Shown here in pieces: positions 24,545-34,600 of a stretch of DNA of 64,000 nucleotides; the stretch's first letter is position 1, and each line of letters begins with the position of its first letter. Where the stretch lies: contig UEIF01000009.1 of NCBI GenBank assembly GCA_900468805.1, forward strand, positions 344,956 to 408,955, read 5' to 3'. Position numbers and translations under genes: made by a program. This DNA is from Hyphomicrobiales bacterium. GTDB taxonomy: Bacteria; Pseudomonadota; Alphaproteobacteria; Rhizobiales; Rhizobiaceae. The notes beneath the pieces were generated by a model that was given only the letters and a program-made list of their open reading frames with translations, was not told where the DNA came from and searched no databases.

Positions 24545-26995
24545 ATGACCGAAAAACTCGTCATCATCGGCAACGGCATGGCGCCCGGGCGCATGCTGGA
24601 GCACCTCTTGGAACAGGCGCCGGGCCGCTATGAAGTTACGATCTTCAACGCCGAGCCGCGCGTCAATTACGACCGCATCATGCTCTCGCCTGTCCTGTCA
24701 GGAGAAAAGGATTACGAACAGATCATCATTCACGGCGACGGCTGGTACATCAAGCACGGCATCACGCTGTACAAGGGCCACAAGATCGTCAACATCGATC
24801 GCGTCGCCAAGACCGTCACCTCCGACCACGGCGTCACCGAAAGCTACGACAAGCTGGTGATCGCAACCGGATCAGTGCCCTTCATTATCCCTGTTCCCGG
24901 CAAGGATCTGCCGGGCGTCATCACCTACCGCGATCTCGACGACGTGCAGGCCATGCTGCTGGCAGCCCAGTCGCGCGAAAAGGCAATCGTCATCGGCGGC
25001 GGTCTGCTCGGGCTCGAAGCAGCCGCCGGCCTCGCCCAGCGCGGCATGGATGTCACCGTACTGCACGTCATGCCAACGCTCATGGAGCGCCAGCTTGATC
25101 CCGCTGCTGGCTACCTGCTGCAGAAAGCCGTCGAGGAGCGCGGCATCAAGGTGATCTGCAAGGCCAATACCAAGGCGATCATCGGCGACGGCAAAGTGGA
25201 GGGTATCGAGCTCGACAACGGCACGATCATTCCCGCCACGCTTGTCGTCATGGCTGTCGGCATTCGACCGAATGTCAATCTCGCCAAGGACGCCGGACTT
25301 GCCGTCAACCGCGGCATCGTCGTCGATGCCGGCATGCAGACCTCGGATGGCGATATCTACGCGCTCGGAGAATGCGCCGAGGTGGGTGGCATGGTCTATG
25401 GCCTCGTCGCGCCGCTCTACGAGATGGCCCGCGTGGCCGCCGCCCATCTGTCCGACGACACGAAGCCGGCCTTTAAACATTCCGACACGCCGACGAAGCT
25501 CAAGGTTACCGGCATCGAACTCTACTCGATCGGCGATTTCGCCGACGGCGACGACCGGCAGGAAATCGTACTGCGCGATGCGACTGCAGGAATCTACAAG
25601 CGCCTTGTTCTGAAGGACAACCGCATCATCGGCACGGTGCTTTATGGCGAAACCTCGGACGGCGCCTGGTTCAACGACCTCAAGAAAAAGGCCGTCGACA
25701 TCTCCGAAATGCGCGACACATTGATCTTCGGCCAGGCCTATCAGGGAGGGTCCCCGCTGGACCCTATGGCGGCCGTTGCAGCCTTGCCGGATGATGCGGA
25801 AATCTGCGGCTGCAACGGCGTCTGTAAAGGCAAGATCACGTCCACGATCTCAGCCAAGGGACTGACATCGCTCGATGACGTGCGCGCCCATACGAAGGCC
25901 TCCGCCTCCTGCGGCTCGTGCACCGGCCTTGTCGAGCAGCTCATGTCCTTGACGCTGGGTGATGCCTATAATCCACAGGCCGTGCAGCCGATGTGCAACT
26001 GCACTGAACTCGGCCATGACGACGTGCGCCGCCTCATCAAGGCGAAGACGCTGAAGACCATTCCCGCCGTCATGCAGGAACTGGAATGGAAGACATCGGG
26101 CGGCTGCGCCAAATGTCGCCCGGCACTTAATTACTACCTCGTCTGTGACTGGCCGGACGAATATGCCGACGACTATCAGTCGCGCTTCATCAACGAACGC
26201 GTCCACGCCAACATCCAGAAGGATGGTACCTATTCCGTCGTGCCGCGCATGTGGGGCGGAGTAACCAATTCCGGCGAACTGCGCGCCATCGCCGACGTGG
26301 TCGACAAGTTCGCCATTCCGATGGTCAAGGTCACGGGCGGCCAGCGTATAGATCTGCTCGGCGTCGAGAAGGAAGACCTGCCGGCTGTCTGGGCAGATCT
26401 CGGCAAGGCCGGCTTCGTCTCCGGCCAGGCCTACGCCAAGGGCCTGCGCACGGTGAAGACCTGCGTCGGCTCCGACTGGTGCCGCTTCGGCACCCAGGAT
26501 TCCACCGGGCTCGGCATCCGCATCGAGAAATTCATGTGGGGCTCCTGGACACCGGCCAAGCTGAAGATGGCAGTCTCCGGATGTCCGCGAAACTGTGCGG
26601 AAGCGACCTGCAAGGATGTCGGCGTCATCTGCGTGGATTCCGGCTTCGAGATCCATTTTGCCGGCGCCGCAGGCCTGGACATCAAGGGCACCGAGATACT
26701 CGGCCTCGTCAAGACCGAGGACGAAGCGCTCGAACATATCGTGGCACTGACCCAAATGTACCGCGAGCAAGGGCGTTACCTTGAGCGCATCTACAAATGG
26801 GCCAAGCGTATCGGCCTTGACGAGATCCGCCGGCAGATCATGCAAGACCATGACAAGCGCCAAGCCTATTACGAGCGCTTCGTCTTTTCCCAGAAATTCG
26901 CACAGGTCGATCCCTGGTCGGAGCGTGTCTCCGGCAAGGACAAGCACGAGTTCCGGCCGATGGCAACCATCGGCTTCAATCAGGCGGCCGAGTGA
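24545..26995 (+). CDS. nirB: NAD(P)H-dependent assimilatory nitrite reductase, large subunit
   Basis: NirB reduces nitrite to ammonium in the cytoplasm using NAD(P)H, FAD, an iron-sulfur cluster and siroheme. In this 816-residue protein, residues 1-300 form the FAD/NAD-binding domain (IIGNGMAPGRMLEHLL, VIGGGLLGLEAAAGLAQRG). Two BFD-like cysteine clusters follow (CGCNGVCKG with CGSC, and MCNCTEL with CAKC). The siroheme and 4Fe-4S ligands are in the C-terminal half, as Cys-x5-Cys in CVGSDWC and Cys-x3-Cys in CPRNC. All cofactor ligands are intact. It is 11 bases upstream of nirD. Confidence 0.95.
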   Translation: MTEKLVIIGNGMAPGRMLEHLLEQAPGRYEVTIFNAEPRVNYDRIMLSPVLSGEKDYEQIIIHGDGWYIKHGITLYKGHKIVNIDRVAKTVTSDHGVTESYDKLVIATGSVPFIIPVPGKDLPGVITYRDLDDVQAMLLAAQSREKAIVIGGGLLGLEAAAGLAQRGMDVTVLHVMPTLMERQLDPAAGYLLQKAVEERGIKVICKANTKAIIGDGKVEGIELDNGTIIPATLVVMAVGIRPNVNLAKDAGLAVNRGIVVDAGMQTSDGDIYALGECAEVGGMVYGLVAPLYEMARVAAAHLSDDTKPAFKHSDTPTKLKVTGIELYSIGDFADGDDRQEIVLRDATAGIYKRLVLKDNRIIGTVLYGETSDGAWFNDLKKKAVDISEMRDTLIFGQAYQGGSPLDPMAAVAALPDDAEICGCNGVCKGKITSTISAKGLTSLDDVRAHTKASASCGSCTGLVEQLMSLTLGDAYNPQAVQPMCNCTELGHDDVRRLIKAKTLKTIPAVMQELEWKTSGGCAKCRPALNYYLVCDWPDEYADDYQSRFINERVHANIQKDGTYSVVPRMWGGVTNSGELRAIADVVDKFAIPMVKVTGGQRIDLLGVEKEDLPAVWADLGKAGFVSGQAYAKGLRTVKTCVGSDWCRFGTQDSTGLGIRIEKFMWGSWTPAKLKMAVSGCPRNCAEATCKDVGVICVDSGFEIHFAGAAGLDIKGTEILGLVKTEDEALEHIVALTQMYREQGRYLERIYKWAKRIGLDEIRRQIMQDHDKRQAYYERFVFSQKFAQVDPWSERVSGKDKHEFRPMATIGFNQAAE

Positions 26996-27006
26996 GGAGA
27001 ACCATC

Positions 27007-27336
27007 ATGAACTGGCACCCGATCGGCGACATTTCCGATATTCCGCTACGCGGCTCCCGCTGCGTGAAGACCCCGCAGATGAATATCGCCGTCTTTCGTA
27101 CGAGCGAGCATGAAGTCTATGCGATCGAAAACCGCTGCCCGCACAAGGGCGGACCGCTTTCTGAAGGCATCGTGCATGGCAATGCCGTCACCTGCCCGCT
27201 GCACAACTGGGTGATTTCGCTGGAGACCGGCAAGGCGCTCGGTGCCGATAACGGCACGGTGCGCACGATCCCGCTCAAGAACGAGGGCGGCACGCTCTAT
27301 ATCGCGCTCGAAAGCCTGATGATGGCGGCGGAATGA
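27007..27336 (+). CDS. nirD: Assimilatory nitrite reductase small subunit, Rieske-type
   Basis: This 109-residue NirD is the partner of NirB. It keeps both Rieske ligand pairs, CPHKGGPLSEG and CPLHNW, so it should hold a 2Fe-2S cluster; enterobacterial NirD has lost these residues. The ATG at 27007 is favoured by GAGGAG seven bases upstream. The stop codon overlaps the nasA start as ATGA, indicating coupled translation. Confidence 0.93.
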   Translation: MNWHPIGDISDIPLRGSRCVKTPQMNIAVFRTSEHEVYAIENRCPHKGGPLSEGIVHGNAVTCPLHNWVISLETGKALGADNGTVRTIPLKNEGGTLYIALESLMMAAE

Positions 27337-29993
27337 TGGGAGCAGAGGTCAAGACCACCTGTCCTTATTGCGGCGTCGGCTGCGGCGTGATCGCCAAGGT
27401 GGACGATGCCGGCGCTATAACCGTGAAGGGCGACCCCGAGCATCCGGCCAATTTCGGCCGGCTCTGCTCCAAGGGTTCGGCGCTCGCCGAAACGATCGAT
27501 CTCGATGGGCGTCTGCTCCATCCGGAAATCGACGGCAAGCAGGCGGAATGGGATGAGGCTCTCGATCTCGTAGCGCAGCGCTTTTCGGAAACTATCGCCG
27601 AACACGGGCCGGACTCCGTCGCCTTCTATGTTTCGGGCCAGTTACTGACCGAGGATTATTACGTCGCCAACAAGCTGATGAAGGGTTTCATTGGCTCAGC
27701 CAATATCGATACCAATTCGCGCCTCTGCATGTCCTCGTCGGTCGCCGGCCATCGGCGCGCCTTTGGCTCGGATACCGTGCCGGGCCTCTACGAGGATCTG
27801 GAACTCGCCGATCTCGTCGTCCTGACCGGCTCGAACCTTACCTGGTGCCATCCTGTCGTCTACCAGCGGCTGGCGGCTGCCAAGGCTGCCCGACCGGGCC
27901 TGAAGATCGTCGTCATCGATCCGCGCAGAACGATGACCTGCGATATCGCTGACCTGCATCTCGCCATCCGACCCGATGGCGATGTGGCGCTTTTCATGGG
28001 ACTGCTCGCCCATCTCGCGGCAAGCCCGGCCATCGACCAGAACTATATCGGCGCTCATACGGAAGGTTTCGGCGCGACCTTTGCCGCTGCTTCCACATTG
28101 ACAACTGACGATCTGCTCGATCGTACCGGCCTGCCGGCAATGCAGGTAAGAGAATTCTTCCGGCTGTTTGAAGCCACCGAAAGGGTGGTCACCTGCTACA
28201 GCCAGGGCGTCAACCAGTCGGCTTCCGGGACCGACAAGGTCAATGCCATCATCAATTGCCACCTGGCAACGGGTCGCATCGGCCGACCCGGCATGGGACC
28301 GTTTTCGCTGACCGGCCAGCCGAATGCCATGGGCGGGCGCGAAGTCGGCGGCCTCGCAAATATGCTGGCCGCCCACATGGCCATCGAAAACGCTGGGGAT
28401 CGCGACCGGGTGCAGCGCTTCTGGAATGCGCCCGATCTTGCCAGCAAACCCGGCCTGAAGGCCGTCGATCTGTTCCAAGCCGTCGAGGCGGGTCATGTCA
28501 AGGCGCTCTGGATCATGGCGACCAATCCCGTCGTTTCAATGCCCGATGCCATCAAGGTCGAGGCAGCGATTGCCGCCTGCCCCTTCGTCGTCGTGTCGGA
28601 CATGTTGCGCGAGACCGATACGACACGACACGCGCATGTGTTGCTCCCCTCCCTCGGCTGGGGTGAGAAGGAAGGGACTGTCACCAATTCGGAACGCCGC
28701 ATATCCAGGCAGCGCCCCTTCCTGAGCGTGCCGGGGGAAGCACGCGCCGACTGGTGGCAGATGGCAGAAGTCAGCCGCAGGATGGGTTTTACCGAAGCTT
28801 TCGACTACGCATCGCCGGCCGCCATCTTCGCTGAGCATGCCGCTCTGTCCGCCTTCGAGAATGATGGCAGCCGCGACTTCGATATCGGCGCCTATGCCGA
28901 AATACAGCCGCCCACCTATGATGCGCTGAAGCCGTTCCAGTGGCCGCAACCTTCCGGAACGGAGAAAAAGGAAACGCGGTTCTTCGCCGAGGGCGGTTTC
29001 TTCCATCCCGATCGCAAGGCGCGCTTCATCGCCGTCGAAGCGCCGGCAACCAACAGGACAGATGCGGCCTATCCCTTCACGCTGAATACCGGCCGGATCC
29101 GCGACCAGTGGCACACGATGACGCGCACGGGAAAGAGCGCGCGGCTGTCATCCCATATCGCCGAGCCCTTCGCCGAGATCCACCCGCGCGACGCGATCGA
29201 GCTTGGCGTGGCTGGTGCCGCCCTCGTGCAGGTCGAAAGCGCCTACGGCAAGGCCATCGTCCGCGCGCTTGTGACCGACCGGCAGGCACGCGGCAGCGTT
29301 TTCGTGCCCATGCACTGGAGCGATCAGAACTCCGCTGGGGGGCGGATCGGCGCTGTCGTCAAACCCGCGACGGATCCGGTTTCCGGCCAGCCCGCCTCGA
29401 AGAATGTCGCGGTTGCCGTCAGCCGCTATCGCGCTGCCACTTATGGTTTCGCTGTCAGCGTGACAAAGCCTGATGTGCGCGATGCGGACTATTGGGCACT
29501 TGCCAAGGCCGATGGCGGCTGGCGACTGGAGATCGCGTTCCGTGATAGAATCGCAGACTGGACGGCGTGGTGCCGAAAAAGCTTCGGTATTGCCGACCAT
29601 ATCGAGCCCTTGGGTTATGCCGACCAGCAATCGGGCGACCGGCGCATCGCCTTCTTCGACGGAGAAAGGCTGCTTGCCGCGCTCTTCCTTGCAAAGGAGC
29701 CGGTTGCTGTCGCACGCAACTGGGCAGTCTCGCAGCTGACTGCAGATCACAGCAATCTGCGCCGCCGGTTTGCGATCATTGCCGGCAGGCCCGGCGCTGA
29801 CATGCCGGATCCAGGGGCGACGGTCTGTTCCTGCTTCAGCGTCGGCGTCAACCAGATCGTTGCCGCCGTCCGTTCCGGCTGCCGCAGTGTCGAGGCGATC
29901 GGCAGCGAACTGAAGGCCGGCACCAATTGCGGCTCCTGCCGCGCTGAAATCAGGGGGATCATCAATGCCTGTGTTGCAGACGCTGCCGAATGA
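27333..29993 (+). CDS. nasA: Assimilatory nitrate reductase catalytic subunit
   Basis: This 886-residue molybdopterin enzyme reduces nitrate to nitrite in the cytoplasm. The N-terminal 4Fe-4S ligands are CPYCGVGC followed by RLCSKGSA, and the body has the molybdopterin motifs NSRLCMSS and NAMGGREVGGLANML. Near the C-terminus, CSCFSVGVNQ and GTNCGSC form a BFD-like 2Fe-2S domain, as in NasA/NarB proteins that receive electrons from a flavoprotein or NAD(P)H partner. No Tat signal is present. No separate NasB-type flavoprotein is in the window, so the electron donor is unresolved. The start overlaps nirD and the end overlaps cysG by 29 bases. Confidence 0.94.
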   Translation: MMGAEVKTTCPYCGVGCGVIAKVDDAGAITVKGDPEHPANFGRLCSKGSALAETIDLDGRLLHPEIDGKQAEWDEALDLVAQRFSETIAEHGPDSVAFYVSGQLLTEDYYVANKLMKGFIGSANIDTNSRLCMSSSVAGHRRAFGSDTVPGLYEDLELADLVVLTGSNLTWCHPVVYQRLAAAKAARPGLKIVVIDPRRTMTCDIADLHLAIRPDGDVALFMGLLAHLAASPAIDQNYIGAHTEGFGATFAAASTLTTDDLLDRTGLPAMQVREFFRLFEATERVVTCYSQGVNQSASGTDKVNAIINCHLATGRIGRPGMGPFSLTGQPNAMGGREVGGLANMLAAHMAIENAGDRDRVQRFWNAPDLASKPGLKAVDLFQAVEAGHVKALWIMATNPVVSMPDAIKVEAAIAACPFVVVSDMLRETDTTRHAHVLLPSLGWGEKEGTVTNSERRISRQRPFLSVPGEARADWWQMAEVSRRMGFTEAFDYASPAAIFAEHAALSAFENDGSRDFDIGAYAEIQPPTYDALKPFQWPQPSGTEKKETRFFAEGGFFHPDRKARFIAVEAPATNRTDAAYPFTLNTGRIRDQWHTMTRTGKSARLSSHIAEPFAEIHPRDAIELGVAGAALVQVESAYGKAIVRALVTDRQARGSVFVPMHWSDQNSAGGRIGAVVKPATDPVSGQPASKNVAVAVSRYRAATYGFAVSVTKPDVRDADYWALAKADGGWRLEIAFRDRIADWTAWCRKSFGIADHIEPLGYADQQSGDRRIAFFDGERLLAALFLAKEPVAVARNWAVSQLTADHSNLRRRFAIIAGRPGADMPDPGATVCSCFSVGVNQIVAAVRSGCRSVEAIGSELKAGTNCGSCRAEIRGIINACVADAAE

Positions 29994-31440
29994 TGTTGCC
30001 GACCGGGCGCCGGCCCGCATGGCGCCGCTCGCCAAGCTGCCGGTCTTCTGGTCGCTTGCCGGCCAGCGGGTGATCGTCGCCGGCGGTTCGGATGCCTGCG
30101 CCTGGAAGGCGGAACTGCTGGCCGCCTGCGGGGCGCGAGTCGAGATCCATGCCGAGCAACTGAGCGAGGTCTGTGCCACCCTCATTGAGCGCGGCTCCCC
30201 ACATCCGGAAGGCGCGCTCATCCACCGTCCAATGGCATGGCACGAGGATGTTCTTGCAGGCGCGGCGCTTGCCATAGCGGACTGCGATGACGAGGCCGAA
30301 GCCCGGGAGTTCTTCGAGGCCGCGCGCCGAGCCGGCGTTCCCGTCAATGTGATCGACAAACCGGCTTTCTGCCAGTTCCAGTTCGGTTCCATCGTCAACC
30401 GCTCGCCCGTCGTGGTGTCGATCTCGACCGATGGCGCCGCCCCCATTCTCGCCCAGGCCATTCGCCGCCGCATCGAGACGCTGCTGCCGACATCCCTGAA
30501 ATCCTGGGCGACCCTTGCCCAGTCATTGCGCGAAGAGATTGCCCTTCGTCTGAAGCCCGGCGCTGAGCGCCGCGCCTTCTGGGAGCGTTTTGTCGATCGC
30601 GCTTTCGGAGCTGAACCGACGCAGACAAGCGCCCGCGATCTGCTTGCGGAGATGAAAGGGCCGGCTCAGGCGCGCCCCGTCGGACGAGTGACGCTTGTCG
30701 GCGCCGGTCCGGGCGATGCGGAATATCTGACGCTGAAGGCCGTGCGGGCATTACAAGCCGCCGATGTCATCCTGTTCGATGATCTGGTGTCGGACGAAGT
30801 TCTGGAACTGGCGCGGCGTGAGGCCAAACGTCTATTGGTCGGCAAGCGCGGCGGGCGCACGAGCTGCAGGCAGGAAGACATCAACGAGATGATGTTGACT
30901 TTCGCCAAGGCCGGCAAGAACGTTGCCCGGCTGAAATCCGGCGATCCGATGATCTTCGGCCGCGCCGGCGAGGAGATCGCCTATCTGAAACAGCATGATA
31001 TTCCGGTCGATGTCATCCCTGGCATCACGGCGGCAAGCGCTATGGCGTCACGGCTCGGCGTTTCCTTGACCCACCGCGATCATGCACAGGCCGTCCAGTT
31101 CGTCACCGGGCATTCGCGCCATGGCGAGCTGCCTGAGACGATCGACTGGCACGCCCTTGCCGATCGGAAAAAGACGACGGTCTTCTACATGGGCGGAAGA
31201 ACCGCCGGCGCCATACAGAACAGACTTACCGAAGCTGGCCTCGACACAAAGACGCCCGTTGTCATTGTCAGTTCGGTCGCCAGTGCCGACGAGCGGCGGT
31301 GGAGCGGCAATCTGGAAGATCTCGCTATCGCCATGGTCGATATGGGCTTCGACCGGCCAGTGCTGATCGGTGTCGGAGAGGTTTTTTCCGCTTGCTGTCT
31401 AGCAGCAGAAGACGATCTGCCAGCTGTGGCCAGGGCATAG
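29965..31440 (+). CDS. cysG: Siroheme synthase CysG (trifunctional)
   Basis: CysG makes siroheme, the cofactor of NirB, from uroporphyrinogen III. This 491-residue protein has an N-terminal precorrin-2 dehydrogenase/ferrochelatase domain (VIVAGGSDACAWKAELL; NVIDKPAFCQFQFGSIVNRSP). A C-terminal uroporphyrinogen methyltransferase follows from about residue 230 (VTLVGAGPGDAEYLTLKAVRAL; RLKSGDPMIFGRAGEE; VIPGITAASA). The length is a little above the usual 457 because of an N-terminal extension. GGGGG precedes the ATG, which lies inside the nasA gene. It is the last gene of the nitrate operon, supplying the cofactor alongside its user. Confidence 0.94.
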   Translation: MPVLQTLPNDVADRAPARMAPLAKLPVFWSLAGQRVIVAGGSDACAWKAELLAACGARVEIHAEQLSEVCATLIERGSPHPEGALIHRPMAWHEDVLAGAALAIADCDDEAEAREFFEAARRAGVPVNVIDKPAFCQFQFGSIVNRSPVVVSISTDGAAPILAQAIRRRIETLLPTSLKSWATLAQSLREEIALRLKPGAERRAFWERFVDRAFGAEPTQTSARDLLAEMKGPAQARPVGRVTLVGAGPGDAEYLTLKAVRALQAADVILFDDLVSDEVLELARREAKRLLVGKRGGRTSCRQEDINEMMLTFAKAGKNVARLKSGDPMIFGRAGEEIAYLKQHDIPVDVIPGITAASAMASRLGVSLTHRDHAQAVQFVTGHSRHGELPETIDWHALADRKKTTVFYMGGRTAGAIQNRLTEAGLDTKTPVVIVSSVASADERRWSGNLEDLAIAMVDMGFDRPVLIGVGEVFSACCLAAEDDLPAVARA

Positions 31441-31609
31441 CGGCGTAAGAGCCTTTTTAGCCCAAAAAAGGATGAAGAGCGGCAGTTCGGCAATCCGGAC
31501 TGCGGTAAACAGTCTGCGCGACACGATCTCACCAGTGACAACAGATAATATTTCCCTCAATCATTTTGCGTCATTCTTCGATTCCCTTTTAGGCGACACG
31601 AGATCTCAC

Positions 31610-34600
31610 ATGCCCTCGAGACTGAATCGCAAATTGCAGATGCCCCGCCGCGACGACCTCGGCCTTCTGACAATCGCAAACGGCTCCGGCCTCTCCATAT
31701 CCGCGCTACCGAACGGCACGCTCTTTTCCATCGATTATGCCGATAGTCTCGGATCTGTGCAGATCAACCAGATCCAGGGATCGCCGCTTTCCGGCGGCGT
31801 CGGACGTCTCTATCTGCGGCTCGGCGGCAAGGAGCCTGTCATCGCCGAGATCGTCGGACCGCGGGCAAAGAGCCGCTTCGGCCACGACCAAACGGGCTTT
31901 GCCTGGAGCGGTGAAGCCGGGGAAATCCGCTATCATGTCAGCCTCGTGCTCGCCCCCTCCGAGGCGACTTGGTTCTGGCATGTCACGCTCACCCATGCCG
32001 GCGAGGATAAGCTGCCGGCCGATCTTGTGCTGGTTCAGGATGTCGGCCTCGGCGATCGTGGTTTCCTGATGAACAGCGAGGCTTATGCCTCGCAATATGT
32101 GGATCATCACATCGCCGAGCATCCGGCTTTCGGACTGGTGGTGATGAACCGGCAGAACCTCAAGCAAGGTGGCGGACGCATTCCGTGGCTCGCACAGGGC
32201 TGCCTGGAAGGTGTGGCTGCCTATGCCACAGATGCAATCCAGCTGGTGCAATCAGCCGCCCGCAGTAACGATCTTCTCGTCGGCCCCTTCGGCAGCGACC
32301 TGCCAAGCCAGCGCCGGCAGCATGAGATGGCCTGCCCTGCCCTTCAGTCGAAGCCGCTTTCCGTTTCATCCGAGGGCGTGACGGCCAGCTTCTTCGGCCT
32401 GTTCCTCAACGATCACCAGGCAGCATCAAGCGATGCGGATCTTTCCCGCCTCGACCATCTGACCACCGCCGAGAAGAAGGCGACTGATCCGGCGGAGAAA
32501 ACGCCTCCGCGCAGCATCCTGCAGAGTGCTGCGCTGTTGACGGTGGAAACGCTCGGCGACAAGGCGCTCGCCGGCCTCTATCCCGACCGCATCCTCGAAG
32601 AACGCGTCGACGGAAAGCTCCTCTCCTTCTTCGTGCCCGAGGGGGCTCTCAACCGACATATCGTGCTACGGGAGAAGGAGCTACAGGTCGCGCGGCGCCA
32701 TGGAGCGATCATCCGCAGCGGCCAGAACATGCTGCTCGACGATATCACGCTGGCATCAACCTGCTGGATGCAGGGCATCTTTGCCGCGCAGCTGACGATC
32801 GGCAATACGTCCTTCCACAAGCTGTTTTCCGTCTCCCGCGACCCCTACAATTTGACGCGCACCACCGGGCTGCGCATCCTTGTCGATGTCGGCCAGGGCT
32901 GGCAGCTTCTCGCCGTACCCTCGATCTTCGAGATGGGGCTTAGCGACTGCCGCTGGATCTATCGCCTTGCCGACCGCACCATCACCGTGATGGCCACGGC
33001 CTCCGGCGAGGATCCTGCCATGCAGTGGGAGGTCTCCGTGGAAGGCAAGCCCTGCCGTTTCCTGGCTTTCGGTCACCTCGTCCTCGGCGAACGGGAATAT
33101 GATACGAGCGGTCATGTCGAATTCGACGACGATGCCAAGCGCATCCTCTTTCGTCCGGACCCGCATTGGCTCTGGGGCGAACGTTTTCCCGATGCAAGCT
33201 ATTGGCTGGTGAGCTCCACACCCGATGCCGTTGAGGCGATCGGCGGCGACGAGCTTCTCTATGAGGATGGCGTCGCCCGCAACTGCGCCTTCATTGCGGT
33301 GCGGTCCAAGGAAACACGATCGCTGTCCTTCACCGTCGTCGGCTCGATGACGGACAAGGCGGAGGCCAAACGTCTGGCAGATCGCTATGCAGGCGGCGTG
33401 ACGCAAGAAGAGATGCTGGTACCGGCGTCACGTTTCTGGCGCGATACTATCCGCGGCCTGACGCTCGACAAGCCAAGAGCCGAAGCCGTGGCGCATGCGA
33501 CGATCCTGCCCTGGCTGGCACATGATGCCATCGTGCATTTGAGTGTTCCGCACGGGCTTGAGCAATATACGGGCGCGGCCTGGGGTACACGAGATGCCTG
33601 CCAGGGGCCGATTGAATTCCTGCTCGCTTATGAGCATGATCGCGAAGCCAAAGAAGTCGTGAAGACGGTCTTCAGCGAGCAGTCCCTGGAGAAAGGCGAT
33701 TGGCCGCAATGGTTCATGCTGGAGCCCTATTCCAACATCCGCTCCGGCGACAGCCACGGCGACATCGTCGTCTGGCCACTCAAGGCACTATGCGACTATA
33801 TCGAAGCGACCGGCGATCTTGTCATCCTTGAGGAGAAAGTCGCCTGGCGCGACGACAAGACGATGGGCAAAGCGCCGGCTGATACGATCGCCATCCATGT
33901 CGAAAAGCTCCTCGATACGGTGCGCGAACGCTTCATCCCCGGCACGCATCTGATCCGTTATGGCGAAGGTGACTGGAACGATTCCCTGCAGCCAGCCGAT
34001 CCCCATCTGCGCGACTGGATGGTGAGCAGCTGGACAGTTTCCCTGCTCTACGAGCAGGTCGTGCGTTACTCCGCCATCCTGCGCCGCGTCGGCAAGGGGG
34101 ATGGCGCAACAGCGCTGCGGAAGATCGCAACCGCCATGCGGCGCGACTTCAACAAGCATCTAATCCGCGACGGCGTGGTTGCCGGCTACGGCATCTTCGA
34201 TCCCACCCATGACGGGGTCGAACTGCTGCTGCATCCCAACGACCAACGCACCGGGCTGCATTACTCGCTGATTTCGATGACACAGGCCATGCTCGGCAAG
34301 CTCTTCACGCCGGCGCAGCGGCAAGAGCATATGAAGCTGATCGAAAAGCACCTCCTCTTCCCCGATGGCGTGCGCCTGATGGAGAAGCCTGCGACCTATG
34401 CAGGCGGCCCGGAAACACTCTTCCGCCGCGCCGAATCTTCGTCCTTTTTCGGCCGCGAAATCGGTCTGATGTATGTGCATGCGCATCTACGCTACTGCGA
34501 AACGCTGGCCATCGCCGACGATGCAAAAGCCCTCTGGAGGGCGATCGGCCTCGTCAATCCGATCGCTGTCACGGATGCCCTGCCGCAAGCATCTCTGCGC

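Noticed and set aside
29148..30473. A 441-codon minus-strand open frame across the nasA/cysG junction.
   Set aside because: It is antisense to two well-defined enzymes and has no domain of its own.
31452..31471. CCTTTTT...AAAAAGG after cysG as an intrinsic terminator.
   Set aside because: The stem is A/T-rich and short, without a trailing U-run, so it cannot be distinguished from chance.
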